The position numbers and the translations under genes are program-made. Positions 7,869 to 17,141 of a stretch of DNA of 64,000 bases are shown here, one piece after another; position 1 is the first letter of the stretch, and each line of letters begins with the position of its first letter. The stretch lies in the NCBI GenBank assembly GCA_910584235.1, contig CAJTZD010000011.1, positions 1 through 64,000 of the forward strand, written 5' to 3'. The DNA is from an uncultured Acetatifactor sp. GTDB lineage: Bacteria; Bacillota; Clostridia; Lachnospirales; Lachnospiraceae. The notes beneath the pieces were generated by a model. It had not been told where the DNA came from, did not search any database, and worked only from the letters and a program-made list of their open reading frames with translations.

Positions 7869-8429
7869 ATGATGATATCACCGGTAAATGAGATGCAATC
7901 TCCGTATTTTAACAATGTGCAGGCCGGCATGGGACGGACCGGCGGCACCGCCGCAGGTCGAAGCGGCATGCCCGGGGCGGAGGATGAGCGCCGGAAAGTC
8001 ATGATCGACGGGCGTTCGTTCCCGGAGGACAAGGCGAAAGGGGAAAAAGGAAAGTACGGCATTGAAGACCCCGCGGAAGAATGCCAGACCTGCAAGAACC
8101 GGAAGTACAAGGACGGCTCCGACGAGATGGTTTCTTTCAAAAGCGCACAGCATGTGTCTCCGGAGAGAGCGGCCTCTGCAGTGCGGGCCCATGAGCAGGA
8201 GCATGTATCCAATGCCTATAAAAAGGCGGCAAAAGATGACGGAAAGGTAGTCTCCGCCTCCGTATCCATCCATACGGCAATCTGTCCGGAATGCGGGCGC
8301 TCCTATGTGTCCGGAGGGACGACCCGCACCCAGATCAAGTATTATAATGAAGAGAATCCTTATCAGCAGGATTTAAAAAATGCGGACCGGATCAAATACG
8401 CAGGCATGAACCTGGATTACGCGGTATAG
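7869..8429 (+). CDS. SprA-related putative metalloprotease-like protein
   Basis: 186 residues. H108EQEH112 in the context AVRAHEQEHVSNA is a zincin-type HExxH motif, and a CQTC pair (72, 75) plus an ICPECG pair provide further metal-binding cysteines. This combination is that of the SprA-related family. There is no signal peptide, so the protein is probably cytoplasmic. AGGAGG stands 8 nt before the ATG. Protease activity is inferred from the motif only. Confidence 0.7.
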   Translation: MMISPVNEMQSPYFNNVQAGMGRTGGTAAGRSGMPGAEDERRKVMIDGRSFPEDKAKGEKGKYGIEDPAEECQTCKNRKYKDGSDEMVSFKSAQHVSPERAASAVRAHEQEHVSNAYKKAAKDDGKVVSASVSIHTAICPECGRSYVSGGTTRTQIKYYNEENPYQQDLKNADRIKYAGMNLDYAV

Positions 8430-8477
8430 CCGCCGGCTTTTGATCAGGAAAATTCCAAGGGAGAAGAAACCCGACAC

Positions 8478-9236
8478 ATGAAACAGTATAAGAAAAACTA
8501 TGAATTGAAAAACACGGCCAAGGACCGGCTGGAAGGCAGGTACGGCGGCGCCATATTGATTTTTTTCTTAAGCGCCGTGGTATCCTGGGTTGCACGGCTT
8601 TTCATCAATTCCGTGGCCAATTCCACCATGAGATCCGTCTATGACATGACCGGCTCAGCAGGCGCGGTACAGGCTGTGACCGTTTTCTTTGATGTGGTGT
8701 TCCTGGCCGCCAATATCCTTTTGGGCGTGATGAATGCGGGGATAGCCCTCTATTTCCTCAATATTGCCTGCGGCCAGCAGCCTTTTGTCAGAGATCTGTT
8801 CTACGGCTTCCAAAACGACTCGAAAAAAGCGCTCTTCATTTCCGCAGCCATGGTTCTGTGCAATACGGTTTTTCTGGGACCGGGCCAGTATTTCACCGAC
8901 AAGTTCCGGACCACTATGGATCCCAAATGGCTGCTTCCGGCGCTGATCGCTTTGGTAGTCGGATTATTTGCCTACGTCCCCGTCTCCCTGGGCATCGCAT
9001 TCTCTTTCTTCCTGATGCTGGACTTCCCGGACAGATCCGGAAAGGAGGCTCTGCAGCAGAGCTGGCGGCTTATGAAAGGGAACCGGATGCGGCTGTTTTT
9101 GCTGGAGCTGGGCTTTCTGCCGTTGATGTTTTTGTGTATCTTAAGCCTTGGCATCGGCTTTTTATGGCTGGAGCCTTATATGCAGATGACATACACTTAC
9201 TTTTTCCTGGATCTGATGAATCCCAAAGAGGCTTAA
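8478..9236 (+). CDS. DUF975 family integral membrane protein
   Basis: 252 residues with about five hydrophobic segments (around 24-50, 68-95, 113-135, 155-182 and 206-230). The N-terminal LKNTAKDRLEGRYGGAI and the late SWRLMKGNRMRLFLLELGFL signatures are those of the Firmicutes DUF975 family, whose function is unknown. GGGAGAAG precedes the start. Last gene before a strong terminator. Confidence 0.75.
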   Translation: MKQYKKNYELKNTAKDRLEGRYGGAILIFFLSAVVSWVARLFINSVANSTMRSVYDMTGSAGAVQAVTVFFDVVFLAANILLGVMNAGIALYFLNIACGQQPFVRDLFYGFQNDSKKALFISAAMVLCNTVFLGPGQYFTDKFRTTMDPKWLLPALIALVVGLFAYVPVSLGIAFSFFLMLDFPDRSGKEALQQSWRLMKGNRMRLFLLELGFLPLMFLCILSLGIGFLWLEPYMQMTYTYFFLDLMNPKEA

Positions 9237-9262
9237 GTCTCTTACAGCCTGCAGGCAAAAGG

Positions 9263-9307
9263 AAACCGGATGCGCTGCCGTCTCATACGGCAAGGCATCC
9301 GGTTTTT
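9263..9307. terminator. Bidirectional terminator between DUF975 gene and prfB
   Basis: AAACCGGATGC (9263-9273) pairs with GCATCCGGTTT (9295-9305), with an inner GCCGT/ACGGC extension. TTTTT follows on the plus strand and the minus strand also ends in a U-rich run, so it can serve both convergent units. Confidence 0.85.
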
Positions 9308-9310
9308 GTA

Positions 9311-10430
9311 TTACGATTGCTTCTGGGACAGGCTGATCCATTTCAGATAGCCGTTGATAAAAGGATCCAATGCCCCGTCCAGCACGGCATCCGTATTGCC
9401 CGTCTCCACGTCCGTCCGCAGATCCTTTACCAGCTTGTAGGGCTGGAGCACATAGGAGCGGATCTGGTTCCCCCAGCCAATGTCCTTTACCTCTCCACGG
9501 ATATCCGAAAGCTTCTCCACGTTTGCCTCCTGCTTTAACAGGAACAGCTTTGCTTTCAGCATCTGCATGGCCTTGTCCTTGTTCTGGAACTGGCTGCGCT
9601 CGTTTTGGCACTGTACCACTGTCCCCGTGGGGATATGGGTGATACGGATGGCGGAGGAGGTCTTGTTGATATGCTGTCCGCCGGCGCCGCTGCTGCGGTA
9701 GGTGTCTATACGCAGGTCTTTCTCGTCGATCTCGACATCCAGGTCTTCCTCGATGTCCGGCATTACGTCCAGGGACACAAAGGAGGTCTGCCGCTTGCCC
9801 TGGGCGTTGAAAGGAGAAATGCGCACCAGTCTGTGCACGCCTTTCTCGGATTTCAGGTATCCGTAGGCATTGGTGCCGTTGACCTGGAAAGTCACCGACT
9901 TGATCCCGGCCTCGTCCCCGTCCAGAAAGTCCAGCACCTCCACCGCGAAGCCCTTGCGCTCCGCCCATCTGGTGTACATGCGGTAGAGCATGCTGCACCA
10001 GTCGCAGCTCTCGGTGCCCCCTGCGCCTGCGTTCAGCTTCAGGATGGCATTGTTGGCATCGTACTCTCCGGAGAGGAGGGTGCCGATGCGCAGAGACTCG
10101 AACTGGCTGATGAATTCATCCAGTTCCTGCCTGATATCGGGAATCAAAGAAGCATCGTTCTCCTCATAGCCCATCTCGATGAGGGTGAGGATGTCCTCGT
10201 ACTGGCCGGAAAGCTTATTGCAGCCCTCCACGATGTTCTTCAACTCTTTCAGTTCTTTCATCTTCTTGTTGGAACTGTCGGGATCGTCCCAGAAGCCGGG
10301 GGCTTCCATCTCCCGCTCTAATTCTTCGATCCGCTTGCTCTTATTAGCGGGGTCAAAGTGAATCCCTCACTTCCGCTAATGGAGTTTCGTAAGACTGTAG
10401 TTCCGTCTTCATCTGATCTAATTCTACCAC
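9311..10430 (-). CDS. prfB: Peptide chain release factor 2, programmed +1 frameshift
   Basis: RF2 releases peptides at UGA and UAA. The gene is read in two frames. A 25-codon leader frame starts with GTG at 10430 (VVELDQMKTEL) and stops at UGA (10355-10353) inside CTTTGAC, preceded by an internal AGGGA Shine-Dalgarno-like element. A +1 shift then gives LDPANKSKRIEELE and continues to 9311, for ~372 residues. The UGA-reading tripeptide SPF (RLVRISPFNAQGKRQ) and the catalytic GGQ (SGAGGQHINKTSS) are present. The slip site provides autoregulation: when RF2 is low, shifting rises. It lies just downstream of secA, a common order. Confidence 0.95.
10352..10358 (-). promoter_or_regulatory. RF2 frameshift slip site CTTTGAC
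   Basis: CUU UGA C on the minus strand with the AGG-containing element just 5' of it is the classic autoregulatory recoding site of prfB. Confidence 0.9.
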
Positions 10431-10479
10431 TTAACGTCACCTTCTTCCTTATAATTCCTCTATCGGGATTTTTGAGAAC

Positions 10480-10584
10480 TTACTCGTTCTTCTCTTTCTG
10501 CTTCTTGCGTTGTCTAATCAGCTTTTCGACTTTTTCTTTCGCTTCGTCAATGCTTTTGCAGCCGTCCAGAATCATGTCCACCAT
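10480..10584 (-). CDS. Possible small charged protein between secA and prfB
   Basis: From the ATG at 10584 this would encode 34 residues (MVDMILDGCKSIDEAKEKV, then a K/R/E-rich tail). The reading frame stays open upstream into the secA end and could begin at a TTG six bases earlier. No good ribosome site is visible. The amphipathic helical composition is protein-like, but I am not sure it is translated. Confidence 0.3.
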   Translation of the reverse strand: MVDMILDGCKSIDEAKEKVEKLIRQRKKQKEKNE

Positions 10585-10609
10585 TTCCAAAATAGTTATG
10601 AACTTCTTC

Positions 10610-13177
10610 TTACACTTTCCGCCCGCAGCACTGCTTATATTTCTTTCCGCTGCCGCAAGGGCAGGGATCGTTTGGATAAATCTTGGCATTGGCGCGTTTG
10701 GCGGGGGCCTTTGCCACGGAGTCGTCCTTGTTGGTGCCGGTGACCTTGGCCACCTGCTCCCGCTCCACCTTCTGCTCCACCTTGATGTGCAGCAGCATCC
10801 GCACGGTCTCTTCCTTGATGTTCTGGGTCATCTCATCGAACATGTCGTAACCGCTCATCTTGTATTCCACCAAAGGATCCCTCTGGCCGTAGGCCTGCAG
10901 GCCGATGCCCTGGCGCAGCTGCTCCATGTCGTCAATGTGATCCATCCACTTTCTGTCGATGACCTTTAGCAGGATCACCCGCTCCAGTTCCCGGATGGCT
11001 TCGGCATTGGGGAATTCGGCCTCCTTGCTCTCGTAGAGCTTGACCGCCTCCTCTTTCAGCTGCTGCTTTAAGCTGTTCTTCTTGGGCTTTGCCACGCGCG
11101 CCGGCGTAAGGGGCTCCACGGGAATGGTGGGAATCAGCAGGGTGTTCAGCTCGCCGAAGTTCCAATCCGCCACATCCGCATCGTCATTGATGCTCATGTC
11201 CACGCAGTTCTCCACGATATCCGTGATCATCTTGTAGATGAAATCCCGCATGCTCTCGCCGTTTAATACTCTCAGGCGCTCGTCATAGATGATCTCCCTC
11301 TGCTCGCTCATAACCCTGTCATATTCCAGCAGGTTCTTGCGGATGCCGAAGTTATTGTTCTCTATCTTCTTCTGGGCGGATTCGATGGCGTTGGTCAGGG
11401 CGCTGTGCTCGATCTCCTGTCCCTCGGGCACGCCCAGTCTGTTGAACATGCCGATCAGCCGCTCGGAGCCGAACAGACGCATCAGGTCGTCCTGGAGGGA
11501 AATATAAAACTTTGACTCGCCCGGATCTCCCTGACGGCCGGAACGTCCCCGGAGCTGATTGTCTATACGCCTGGACTCATGGCGCTCCGTGCCTATGATC
11601 TTTAAGCCCCCTGCCGCCCTGGACTCCTCGTCCAGTTTGATATCCGTACCGCGGCCCGCCATATTGGTGGCGATGGTGACCGCGCCGTGGATACCGGCGT
11701 CTGCCACAATCTCAGCCTCCATCTCGTGGAATTTGGCGTTCAGCACCTTATGCTGGATGCCCCGCCTGCTCAGTAGCTTACTCAGCTCCTCACTGGCCTC
11801 AATGGTGATGGTACCCACCAGCACGGGCTGCCCCTTGGCGTGGGCCTCCTCCACCGCGTCCACGATGGCTTTCAGCTTCTCCTGCCTGGTCTTGTACACC
11901 GCGTCCTGGAGGTCCTTACGAATCACGGGCACATTGGTGGGAATCTCCACCACGTCCATGCCGTAGATCTCACGGAACTCTTTTTCCTCCGTCAGGGCCG
12001 TACCGGTGGCGCCGCATTTTTTCTCGAACAGATTAAAGAAATTCTGGAACGTGATGGTGGCCAGGGTCTTGCTCTCCCGCTTCACCTTTACATGCTCCTT
12101 GGCCTCTATGGCCTGGTGCAGGCCGTCGGAATAGCGCCGTCCGGGCATGATACGTCCCGTGAACTGGTCTACGATCAGCACCTGATCATCTTTGACTACG
12201 TAGTCCTGGTCGCGGAACATCAGATTGTGTGCCCTGAGGGCCAGTATAATATTGTGCTGGATCTCCAGGTTCTCGGGATCCGCATAGTTCTGGATGTGGA
12301 AGAAGTCCTCCACCTTTTTCACCCCGGCCTCGGTGAGGTTGATGACCTTGTCCTTTTCGTTGACGATGAAGTCCCCGCTCTCCTCCTGGACCACGCCCAT
12401 GATAGCGTCCATCTTGGTCAGTTCAGCCACGTCCTCGCCTCTCTGCATCCGGCGGGCCAGCAGGTCGCACATCTCGTAGAGAGCGGTGGATTTGCCGCTC
12501 TGACCTGAAATGATTAACGGCGTCCTGGCCTCGTCTATGAGCACCGAGTCCACCTCGTCTATGATACAGTAGTGCAGCCCCCGCAGAACCAGCTGCTCCT
12601 TGTAGATGACCATATTGTCCCGCAGATAGTCGAAGCCCAGCTCGTTATTGGTCACATAAGTGATGTCGCACTGATAAGCTTTCTGCCTTTCCTCACTGGT
12701 CATGCTGTTTAAGACCATGCCCACGGAAAGCCCCAGGAATTCGTGGATCTGTCCCATCCACTCCGAGTCGCGCTTTACCAGATAGTCATTGACCGTCACC
12801 ACGTTCACGCCCTTTCCCGCCAGGGCGTTCAAATAGGAGGGCAGCGTCATCACCAGCGTCTTTCCTTCACCGGTACGCATCTCCGCGATGCGTCCCTGAT
12901 GGAGAATAATGCCGCCGATGAGCTGTACCTTGAAGTGTTCCATGTTCAGCACGCGCCTGGCGGCCTCCCGCACCGTGGCATAGGCCTCGGGGAGCAGGTC
13001 GTCAAGCGTCTCCCCCTCCGCCAGCCTCTTTTTGAATTCCGGTGTCTTCGCTTTCAGCTCCTCATCGGACAGCTCCATCATCTTCGGCCGCAGCGCCTCG
13101 ATCTTTTCTACCAGGGGCGCGATCCGTTTCAGTTCTCTCTCGCTGTGGGTGCCAAATACCTTATCGATTATCTTCAC
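10610..13177 (-). CDS. secA: Preprotein translocase ATPase SecA
   Basis: 855-residue motor of the Sec pathway, which pushes unfolded precursors through SecYEG. Visible parts are the Walker A (MRTGEGKTLV, residues ~100-110), DEVDSVLID (Walker B), the second ATPase half with TNMAGRGTDI and RGRSGRQGDPG, and a C-terminal zinc/SecB-type motif CPCGSGKKYKQCC. The start is GTG at 13177 with GAAAGG 11 nt upstream, and gives the conserved N-terminus KIIDKVFG. Full length, single secA-type protein. Confidence 0.97.
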   Translation of the reverse strand: MKIIDKVFGTHSERELKRIAPLVEKIEALRPKMMELSDEELKAKTPEFKKRLAEGETLDDLLPEAYATVREAARRVLNMEHFKVQLIGGIILHQGRIAEMRTGEGKTLVMTLPSYLNALAGKGVNVVTVNDYLVKRDSEWMGQIHEFLGLSVGMVLNSMTSEERQKAYQCDITYVTNNELGFDYLRDNMVIYKEQLVLRGLHYCIIDEVDSVLIDEARTPLIISGQSGKSTALYEMCDLLARRMQRGEDVAELTKMDAIMGVVQEESGDFIVNEKDKVINLTEAGVKKVEDFFHIQNYADPENLEIQHNIILALRAHNLMFRDQDYVVKDDQVLIVDQFTGRIMPGRRYSDGLHQAIEAKEHVKVKRESKTLATITFQNFFNLFEKKCGATGTALTEEKEFREIYGMDVVEIPTNVPVIRKDLQDAVYKTRQEKLKAIVDAVEEAHAKGQPVLVGTITIEASEELSKLLSRRGIQHKVLNAKFHEMEAEIVADAGIHGAVTIATNMAGRGTDIKLDEESRAAGGLKIIGTERHESRRIDNQLRGRSGRQGDPGESKFYISLQDDLMRLFGSERLIGMFNRLGVPEGQEIEHSALTNAIESAQKKIENNNFGIRKNLLEYDRVMSEQREIIYDERLRVLNGESMRDFIYKMITDIVENCVDMSINDDADVADWNFGELNTLLIPTIPVEPLTPARVAKPKKNSLKQQLKEEAVKLYESKEAEFPNAEAIRELERVILLKVIDRKWMDHIDDMEQLRQGIGLQAYGQRDPLVEYKMSGYDMFDEMTQNIKEETVRMLLHIKVEQKVEREQVAKVTGTNKDDSVAKAPAKRANAKIYPNDPCPCGSGKKYKQCCGRKV

Positions 13178-13291
13178 AGTTATTCATACCTTTCTTTGGC
13201 TGTCTATCAGAACCCTGTCCTCTATTGTACCAGATTTGTCCAGTGTATTCAATATAAAGCTGCCCCAAGATATGAATATTTCATCAATAAT

Positions 13292-15493
13292 TTATGAACT
13301 TTCCCCAAACATCAGGATATATTTTTCCGGAAGCACGCCTTTTTTCAGATAGAAACGCTGATATTGGTTCCCCTCTTTATCCGTACAGGGAATCTCTATG
13401 CAGCCCTCCTGGAACAGCCTTTCGCCGCGGGACGGCTCCGCGTAGTCCAGCAGTTCCAGCAGTTCCGCAATCTGCGCCGGATCCGTGATTTCCACAGCAT
13501 ATCTCCTTGCGCCATACTCCCAATCCTCCCTTGTCTCGGCGCTTACAATGCTTTCGGCATCTTCGTGCAGGGCATCCTCCGTCCCGGCCTCCGGCACTCC
13601 GTAGTACTCCCTGGCAATGGAGATCCGCTGCCCGGCGCTCAGATCCTCCTCTAAACCGACAGGCAGTTCCAGCATGACGGACGTCAGTTCCGCCGGGGCG
13701 ATAACGGACACCCATTCTCCGAACCCTGCGTTCCGCAAAGCCTCCACTGTGCGCTCCATGGTGTCTGAGACATTTATGCTGACAGAGACTCTCGAACCGC
13801 TTTTGTCCGTTATGACAAAGGCCATGCACGCCAGGCGCCTGCCCTCTCCCCAAAAAGCCCCTTCCGGATCCTCCAGGACATCCTGATTATAGGCCTCCAT
13901 GATCCCCTCCAACATTCCTCTGGCAAAGTCCGTTCGCCGAAGCTTCTCTCCATTCCCTAGCCGCTGTAAGCTAAACTCCTTGCAGTCCCGCAGCATCTCC
14001 GGGTCGAGGCAGAATGCGGCTCTCAGATATTCTTCGCTGCTGAACAAAGGCCAGAGCAGCTCCACATCGTTCCTGCCCATGTAGTACTGTCTGTAATAGC
14101 TTCTGCCGTTTTTCAGCGTGACCTTTGTGGGGACTGCGATCTGCCAGCCACTGTCCGTGTCATTTGCCACAGCCTTTTCCAGATAGGCGTAAAGGGCATC
14201 CGCATCCTGAAAATGCATGGTGTGAAGCGGCGAATATCCGGAGTCATCGTCGATATAGCGGTTGCTGAACCCTCCCGCGGCGCCGATGCCGATCTCGGCA
14301 ATGTTCTCTTTCTTTGGCAGATAGTCGTCATAGCCCGCCCAGTCCCAGCAGAACCCGAAGCAGACTAGCAGCACCGCCCCAAGCACCGCCCCCATCTGGC
14401 ACTTGTGGGCAAAAAAAGCTTTAAAGTCCATGGCGAAAATAATGTCCAGCACCCCCAGGCACAGGATTCCGCCAAACGCCAGGCCAAAAATCCCCCATAG
14501 AACGGTCTGGTCATTGGTAAAGGCCATGAACAGAAACCACCCTCCCATGCCCGCCACAGTACCTGCCACGATCCGCATCAGAGCCATGGCCGCCCTGTTC
14601 TTCGTTCCGCGCTCCGCCAGTTCCGAGGCTCTGTGCCGGTACAGACGCCATGCGCACGCCAGGAGCGCGGCCGCCAGGCATAAATTAACTGCCATACTCA
14701 TAAAGAACGCCCCCGGATCCTGAGCCGTGACCGCTCTCCGATACAGCAGCACCGGGGCGGAAAAAAGCGGGGAAGCGTATGGGATACGGTTCCAATCCCA
14801 GAAGTCCAAGAACCGGTCCATATAGTTCAGGAAGAAAGCGTACACCAGCCCGTATACGCTGATGGCTCCAAAGCCCAGGATCCCCATGTTCACCAGCGTG
14901 TTCAGGATATTGCCGCTCAGCATCACCGCCGTCAGCGTCAGGCCGTACACCAGCAAAAAAGCGGTAACCAGCGCCGCTACGGTCAGCGCCGCCGTCCCCG
15001 CAAGCGCCCCCATGAACTCTCCGGACGCGCCCAGACTGTTCAGAAACCCTGCCGCCAGAGCCACGGTGGGCAGGAAAAAGACCAGAAAGGGCACAAACCA
15101 GATCAGAAAGCCGTTCAAGGCGCCTGCGGCGAACAGGGTGCCCCGTTTTACGGGCAGGCTGTGATATACGTCCGCCATATTTTTGTGAAATACATACCGG
15201 AAGCCGAAGAGCCCTGTTATGACCGCCCCGAAAATAGCCACTGTCCCTCCCATTATGGTCACAAATTCCCCGAAGAAAGAAATGGTCTCCCTGACGGCAA
15301 AGGCTCTGCTGTCCGCCTCAAAACGGGAAAGGCCGTTTTCCACCGTTTCCGCGATGCCCCTCTGATTGCTCCACCAGATCAGCCACACCACCATGATCAT
15401 CAGAAAGCTGCTCAGGGCAGACAGCGCCAGCATCCAGGTTTTATGTCTCATATCCTCCCGCAGAACCTTAAAAAAGAAGCGTTTTGACGTCAT
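13292..15493 (-). CDS. ABC transporter permease with large C-terminal domain
   Basis: 733 residues. The first ~390 residues carry multiple hydrophobic segments; the N-terminus (FFFKVLREDMRHKTWMLAL) is typical of Firmicutes ABC-2-like permeases that pair with YtrA-type regulators. Residues ~400-733 are soluble and mostly acidic, without recognisable catalytic motifs. GGAGG precedes the ATG, which overlaps the end of the ATPase gene by 26 bp, so the two are translationally coupled. The substrate is unknown; relatives respond to cell-wall-active compounds. Confidence 0.75.
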   Translation of the reverse strand: MTSKRFFFKVLREDMRHKTWMLALSALSSFLMIMVVWLIWWSNQRGIAETVENGLSRFEADSRAFAVRETISFFGEFVTIMGGTVAIFGAVITGLFGFRYVFHKNMADVYHSLPVKRGTLFAAGALNGFLIWFVPFLVFFLPTVALAAGFLNSLGASGEFMGALAGTAALTVAALVTAFLLVYGLTLTAVMLSGNILNTLVNMGILGFGAISVYGLVYAFFLNYMDRFLDFWDWNRIPYASPLFSAPVLLYRRAVTAQDPGAFFMSMAVNLCLAAALLACAWRLYRHRASELAERGTKNRAAMALMRIVAGTVAGMGGWFLFMAFTNDQTVLWGIFGLAFGGILCLGVLDIIFAMDFKAFFAHKCQMGAVLGAVLLVCFGFCWDWAGYDDYLPKKENIAEIGIGAAGGFSNRYIDDDSGYSPLHTMHFQDADALYAYLEKAVANDTDSGWQIAVPTKVTLKNGRSYYRQYYMGRNDVELLWPLFSSEEYLRAAFCLDPEMLRDCKEFSLQRLGNGEKLRRTDFARGMLEGIMEAYNQDVLEDPEGAFWGEGRRLACMAFVITDKSGSRVSVSINVSDTMERTVEALRNAGFGEWVSVIAPAELTSVMLELPVGLEEDLSAGQRISIAREYYGVPEAGTEDALHEDAESIVSAETREDWEYGARRYAVEITDPAQIAELLELLDYAEPSRGERLFQEGCIEIPCTDKEGNQYQRFYLKKGVLPEKYILMFGESS

Positions 15494-16370
15494 ACCCTTT
15501 CACCTCCGTTTCGCTGATGAAGATCTCCTCTAAGGACAATGGCAGCAGTTCGTAGAAAATCGGGGAGAGCTGTTCCATAAATTCGTCCACTGCTTGCCTC
15601 CGCCCTCTCACCGTAAAGGTGTAGAGGGCGCCTCTGTTCTCCATGGTCAGGATCTCCAGACGTTCCCGTATCCTGTCAAGCATCCCCTCCTCCTTTATGA
15701 CGCACTGAATCTTGTGGAGGTTCAGCTTCATCTCGTCCAGATCCTTTTCAAACAAAATCCCTCCCTTGTGCAAGAGGCCTACGGTCTCGCAGATGTCCTC
15801 CAGTTCCCGGAGATTGTGGGAAGCGATGACCGGCGTCAGCCCCCGCTTTTCGATCTCGCTGACAAACAGCGCCTTTACCGCCTGACGCATGACGGGATCC
15901 AGACCGTCAAAGGTCTCGTCGCAGAGCAGATATTTGGTGTTCGCGCATATGCCGCAGAGAATGGACAGCTGCTTCTTCATGCCCTTGGAGAAAGTGTTCA
16001 CTTTGCGCCTCTCATCCAGGCCGAACTTCTCCATCAGCTCATGCCATTTTCCGCCGTCAAAGTCCGGATAGTAGGTCTGGTAGAGGCGCAGCATGTCTCG
16101 CGGCGTTCCGTTTTTGAAAAAATACTGGTCGTCGGAGATATAGAAGATTTTTCCCTTTGCGGCGGAGTTGTCGTAAACAGGTTCCCCATCCACTGCCACG
16201 CTGCCCTGGTCCGCCTCAAGTACTCCGGCGGCAAGCCGCATCAAAGTGGACTTTCCCGCGCCGTTGGTCCCGATGAGGCCGAACACATGGCCCTCCTCGA
16301 TAGAGGCGCTTACATTGTCCATAGCCTGAATGTCGCCGAAGCGTTTGACTATATTCGTGAATTCAATCAT
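15468..16370 (-). CDS. ABC transporter ATP-binding protein
   Basis: 300 residues. Walker A GTNGAGKSTLMRL (~residues 37-49), signature FSKGMKKQLSIL, Walker B YLLCDETFDGLDP and the switch histidine ASHNLRE are all present. Start chosen at 16370 (MIEFTNIVKRFG) because GGAGG lies 8 nt upstream and it overlaps the stop of the gntR gene by 8 bp; the longer in-frame version has no ribosome site. Drives the permease encoded next. Confidence 0.9.
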   Translation of the reverse strand: MIEFTNIVKRFGDIQAMDNVSASIEEGHVFGLIGTNGAGKSTLMRLAAGVLEADQGSVAVDGEPVYDNSAAKGKIFYISDDQYFFKNGTPRDMLRLYQTYYPDFDGGKWHELMEKFGLDERRKVNTFSKGMKKQLSILCGICANTKYLLCDETFDGLDPVMRQAVKALFVSEIEKRGLTPVIASHNLRELEDICETVGLLHKGGILFEKDLDEMKLNLHKIQCVIKEEGMLDRIRERLEILTMENRGALYTFTVRGRRQAVDEFMEQLSPIFYELLPLSLEEIFISETEVKGYDVKTLLF

Positions 16371-16842
16371 TGAATGTCCTCCCTGCTGCCTGTTCCGCTT
16401 CCCGGCTGTCCGGTTCTCTTCCTGTCTGTCCGGCAAAGGCTGTCTCCCGCCAAGGCCCTGACCCCTGCCCGGATGCCTGGTTCCCTCCGTAGATCCCGCC
16501 CAATTCCTGAAAAAGCCTCTCTCTCGAAATCCCGGCCTCCCTGGCCTGCCTGGTGGCAGTCTGCCATTCCCGCAGAACCTTGGCCTGTTTGTTCTCCCTC
16601 CACTCCTCCGGAGCCGTCACAAAGCTGCCCCGGCCGGACACGGTATAGAGATAGCCGTCCTGCTCCAACTGGGCGTAGGCCCGCTGAACCGTGTTGGGAT
16701 TCACGGAAAGCTCCATGGCAAGGCTGCGGACGCTGGGCATTTTGGTCAGAGCCTCCAGGCCGCCGCTTGTAATCAGATTCTCCAGCTTCTCCACCATCTG
16801 CTCATAGATGGGGCGCTTATCCCGATAATCCAGCAAAATCAT
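16363..16842 (-). CDS. GntR-family (YtrA-type) regulator
   Basis: 159 residues. An N-terminal winged helix (RPIYEQMVEKLENLI, then VRSLAMELSVNPNTVQRAYA) is followed by only a short C-terminal helix bundle, the YtrA subfamily layout. Such repressors control the ABC transporter operon they begin. The start at 16842 has AAAGGA upstream. A perfect palindrome matching the YtrA operator plan lies ~110 bp upstream. Confidence 0.88.
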   Translation of the reverse strand: MILLDYRDKRPIYEQMVEKLENLITSGGLEALTKMPSVRSLAMELSVNPNTVQRAYAQLEQDGYLYTVSGRGSFVTAPEEWRENKQAKVLREWQTATRQAREAGISRERLFQELGGIYGGNQASGQGSGPWRETAFAGQTGREPDSREAEQAAGRTFND

Positions 16843-16950
16843 CCTTTCTTCCTTTCCCGACTGGTGCACCGCCAGCGCACTGGTGTCAACTCCCCAGGTG
16901 CCTTGCGCATTTTGGGTGCTCCTAATCTGCATTTCTGGCTTGTATTAAAA

Positions 16951-16987
16951 GCTATAAGTGTATTAATCTTCTTAATACACTTATAGC
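16951..16987. promoter_or_regulatory. YtrA-like operator, perfect 16-bp-arm palindrome
   Basis: GCTATAAGTGTATTAA and TTAATACACTTATAGC flank a 5-nt loop. Inside is AGTGTA-13 nt-TACACT, the inverted repeat described for YtrA-type regulators. Likely autorepression site of the gntR-ABC operon. Confidence 0.75.
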
Positions 16988-17032
16988 ACAGAAGAAAGAT
17001 ACTGTCAAGGCCAGACAGTATCTTTCTTCTGT
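16988..17032. terminator. Perfect 19-bp-arm palindrome between glmS and gntR operons
   Basis: ACAGAAGAAAGATACTGTC (16988-17006) pairs with GACAGTATCTTTCTTCTGT (17014-17032), loop of 7. It abuts the YtrA-like operator without a gap. On the minus strand the 3' arm is pyrimidine-rich, so it may end glmS transcription; there is no classical U run. Confidence 0.5.
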
Positions 17033-17141
17033 TATCGTTCATTCTCTTGTATAGTTTCTAATCCCAGTTTTTCGGTATTTTCAAACACTTAACTATGTTT
17101 GAACAATGCCAGTCTGTTTTTCGATTCCAAAAATAAGAGAC

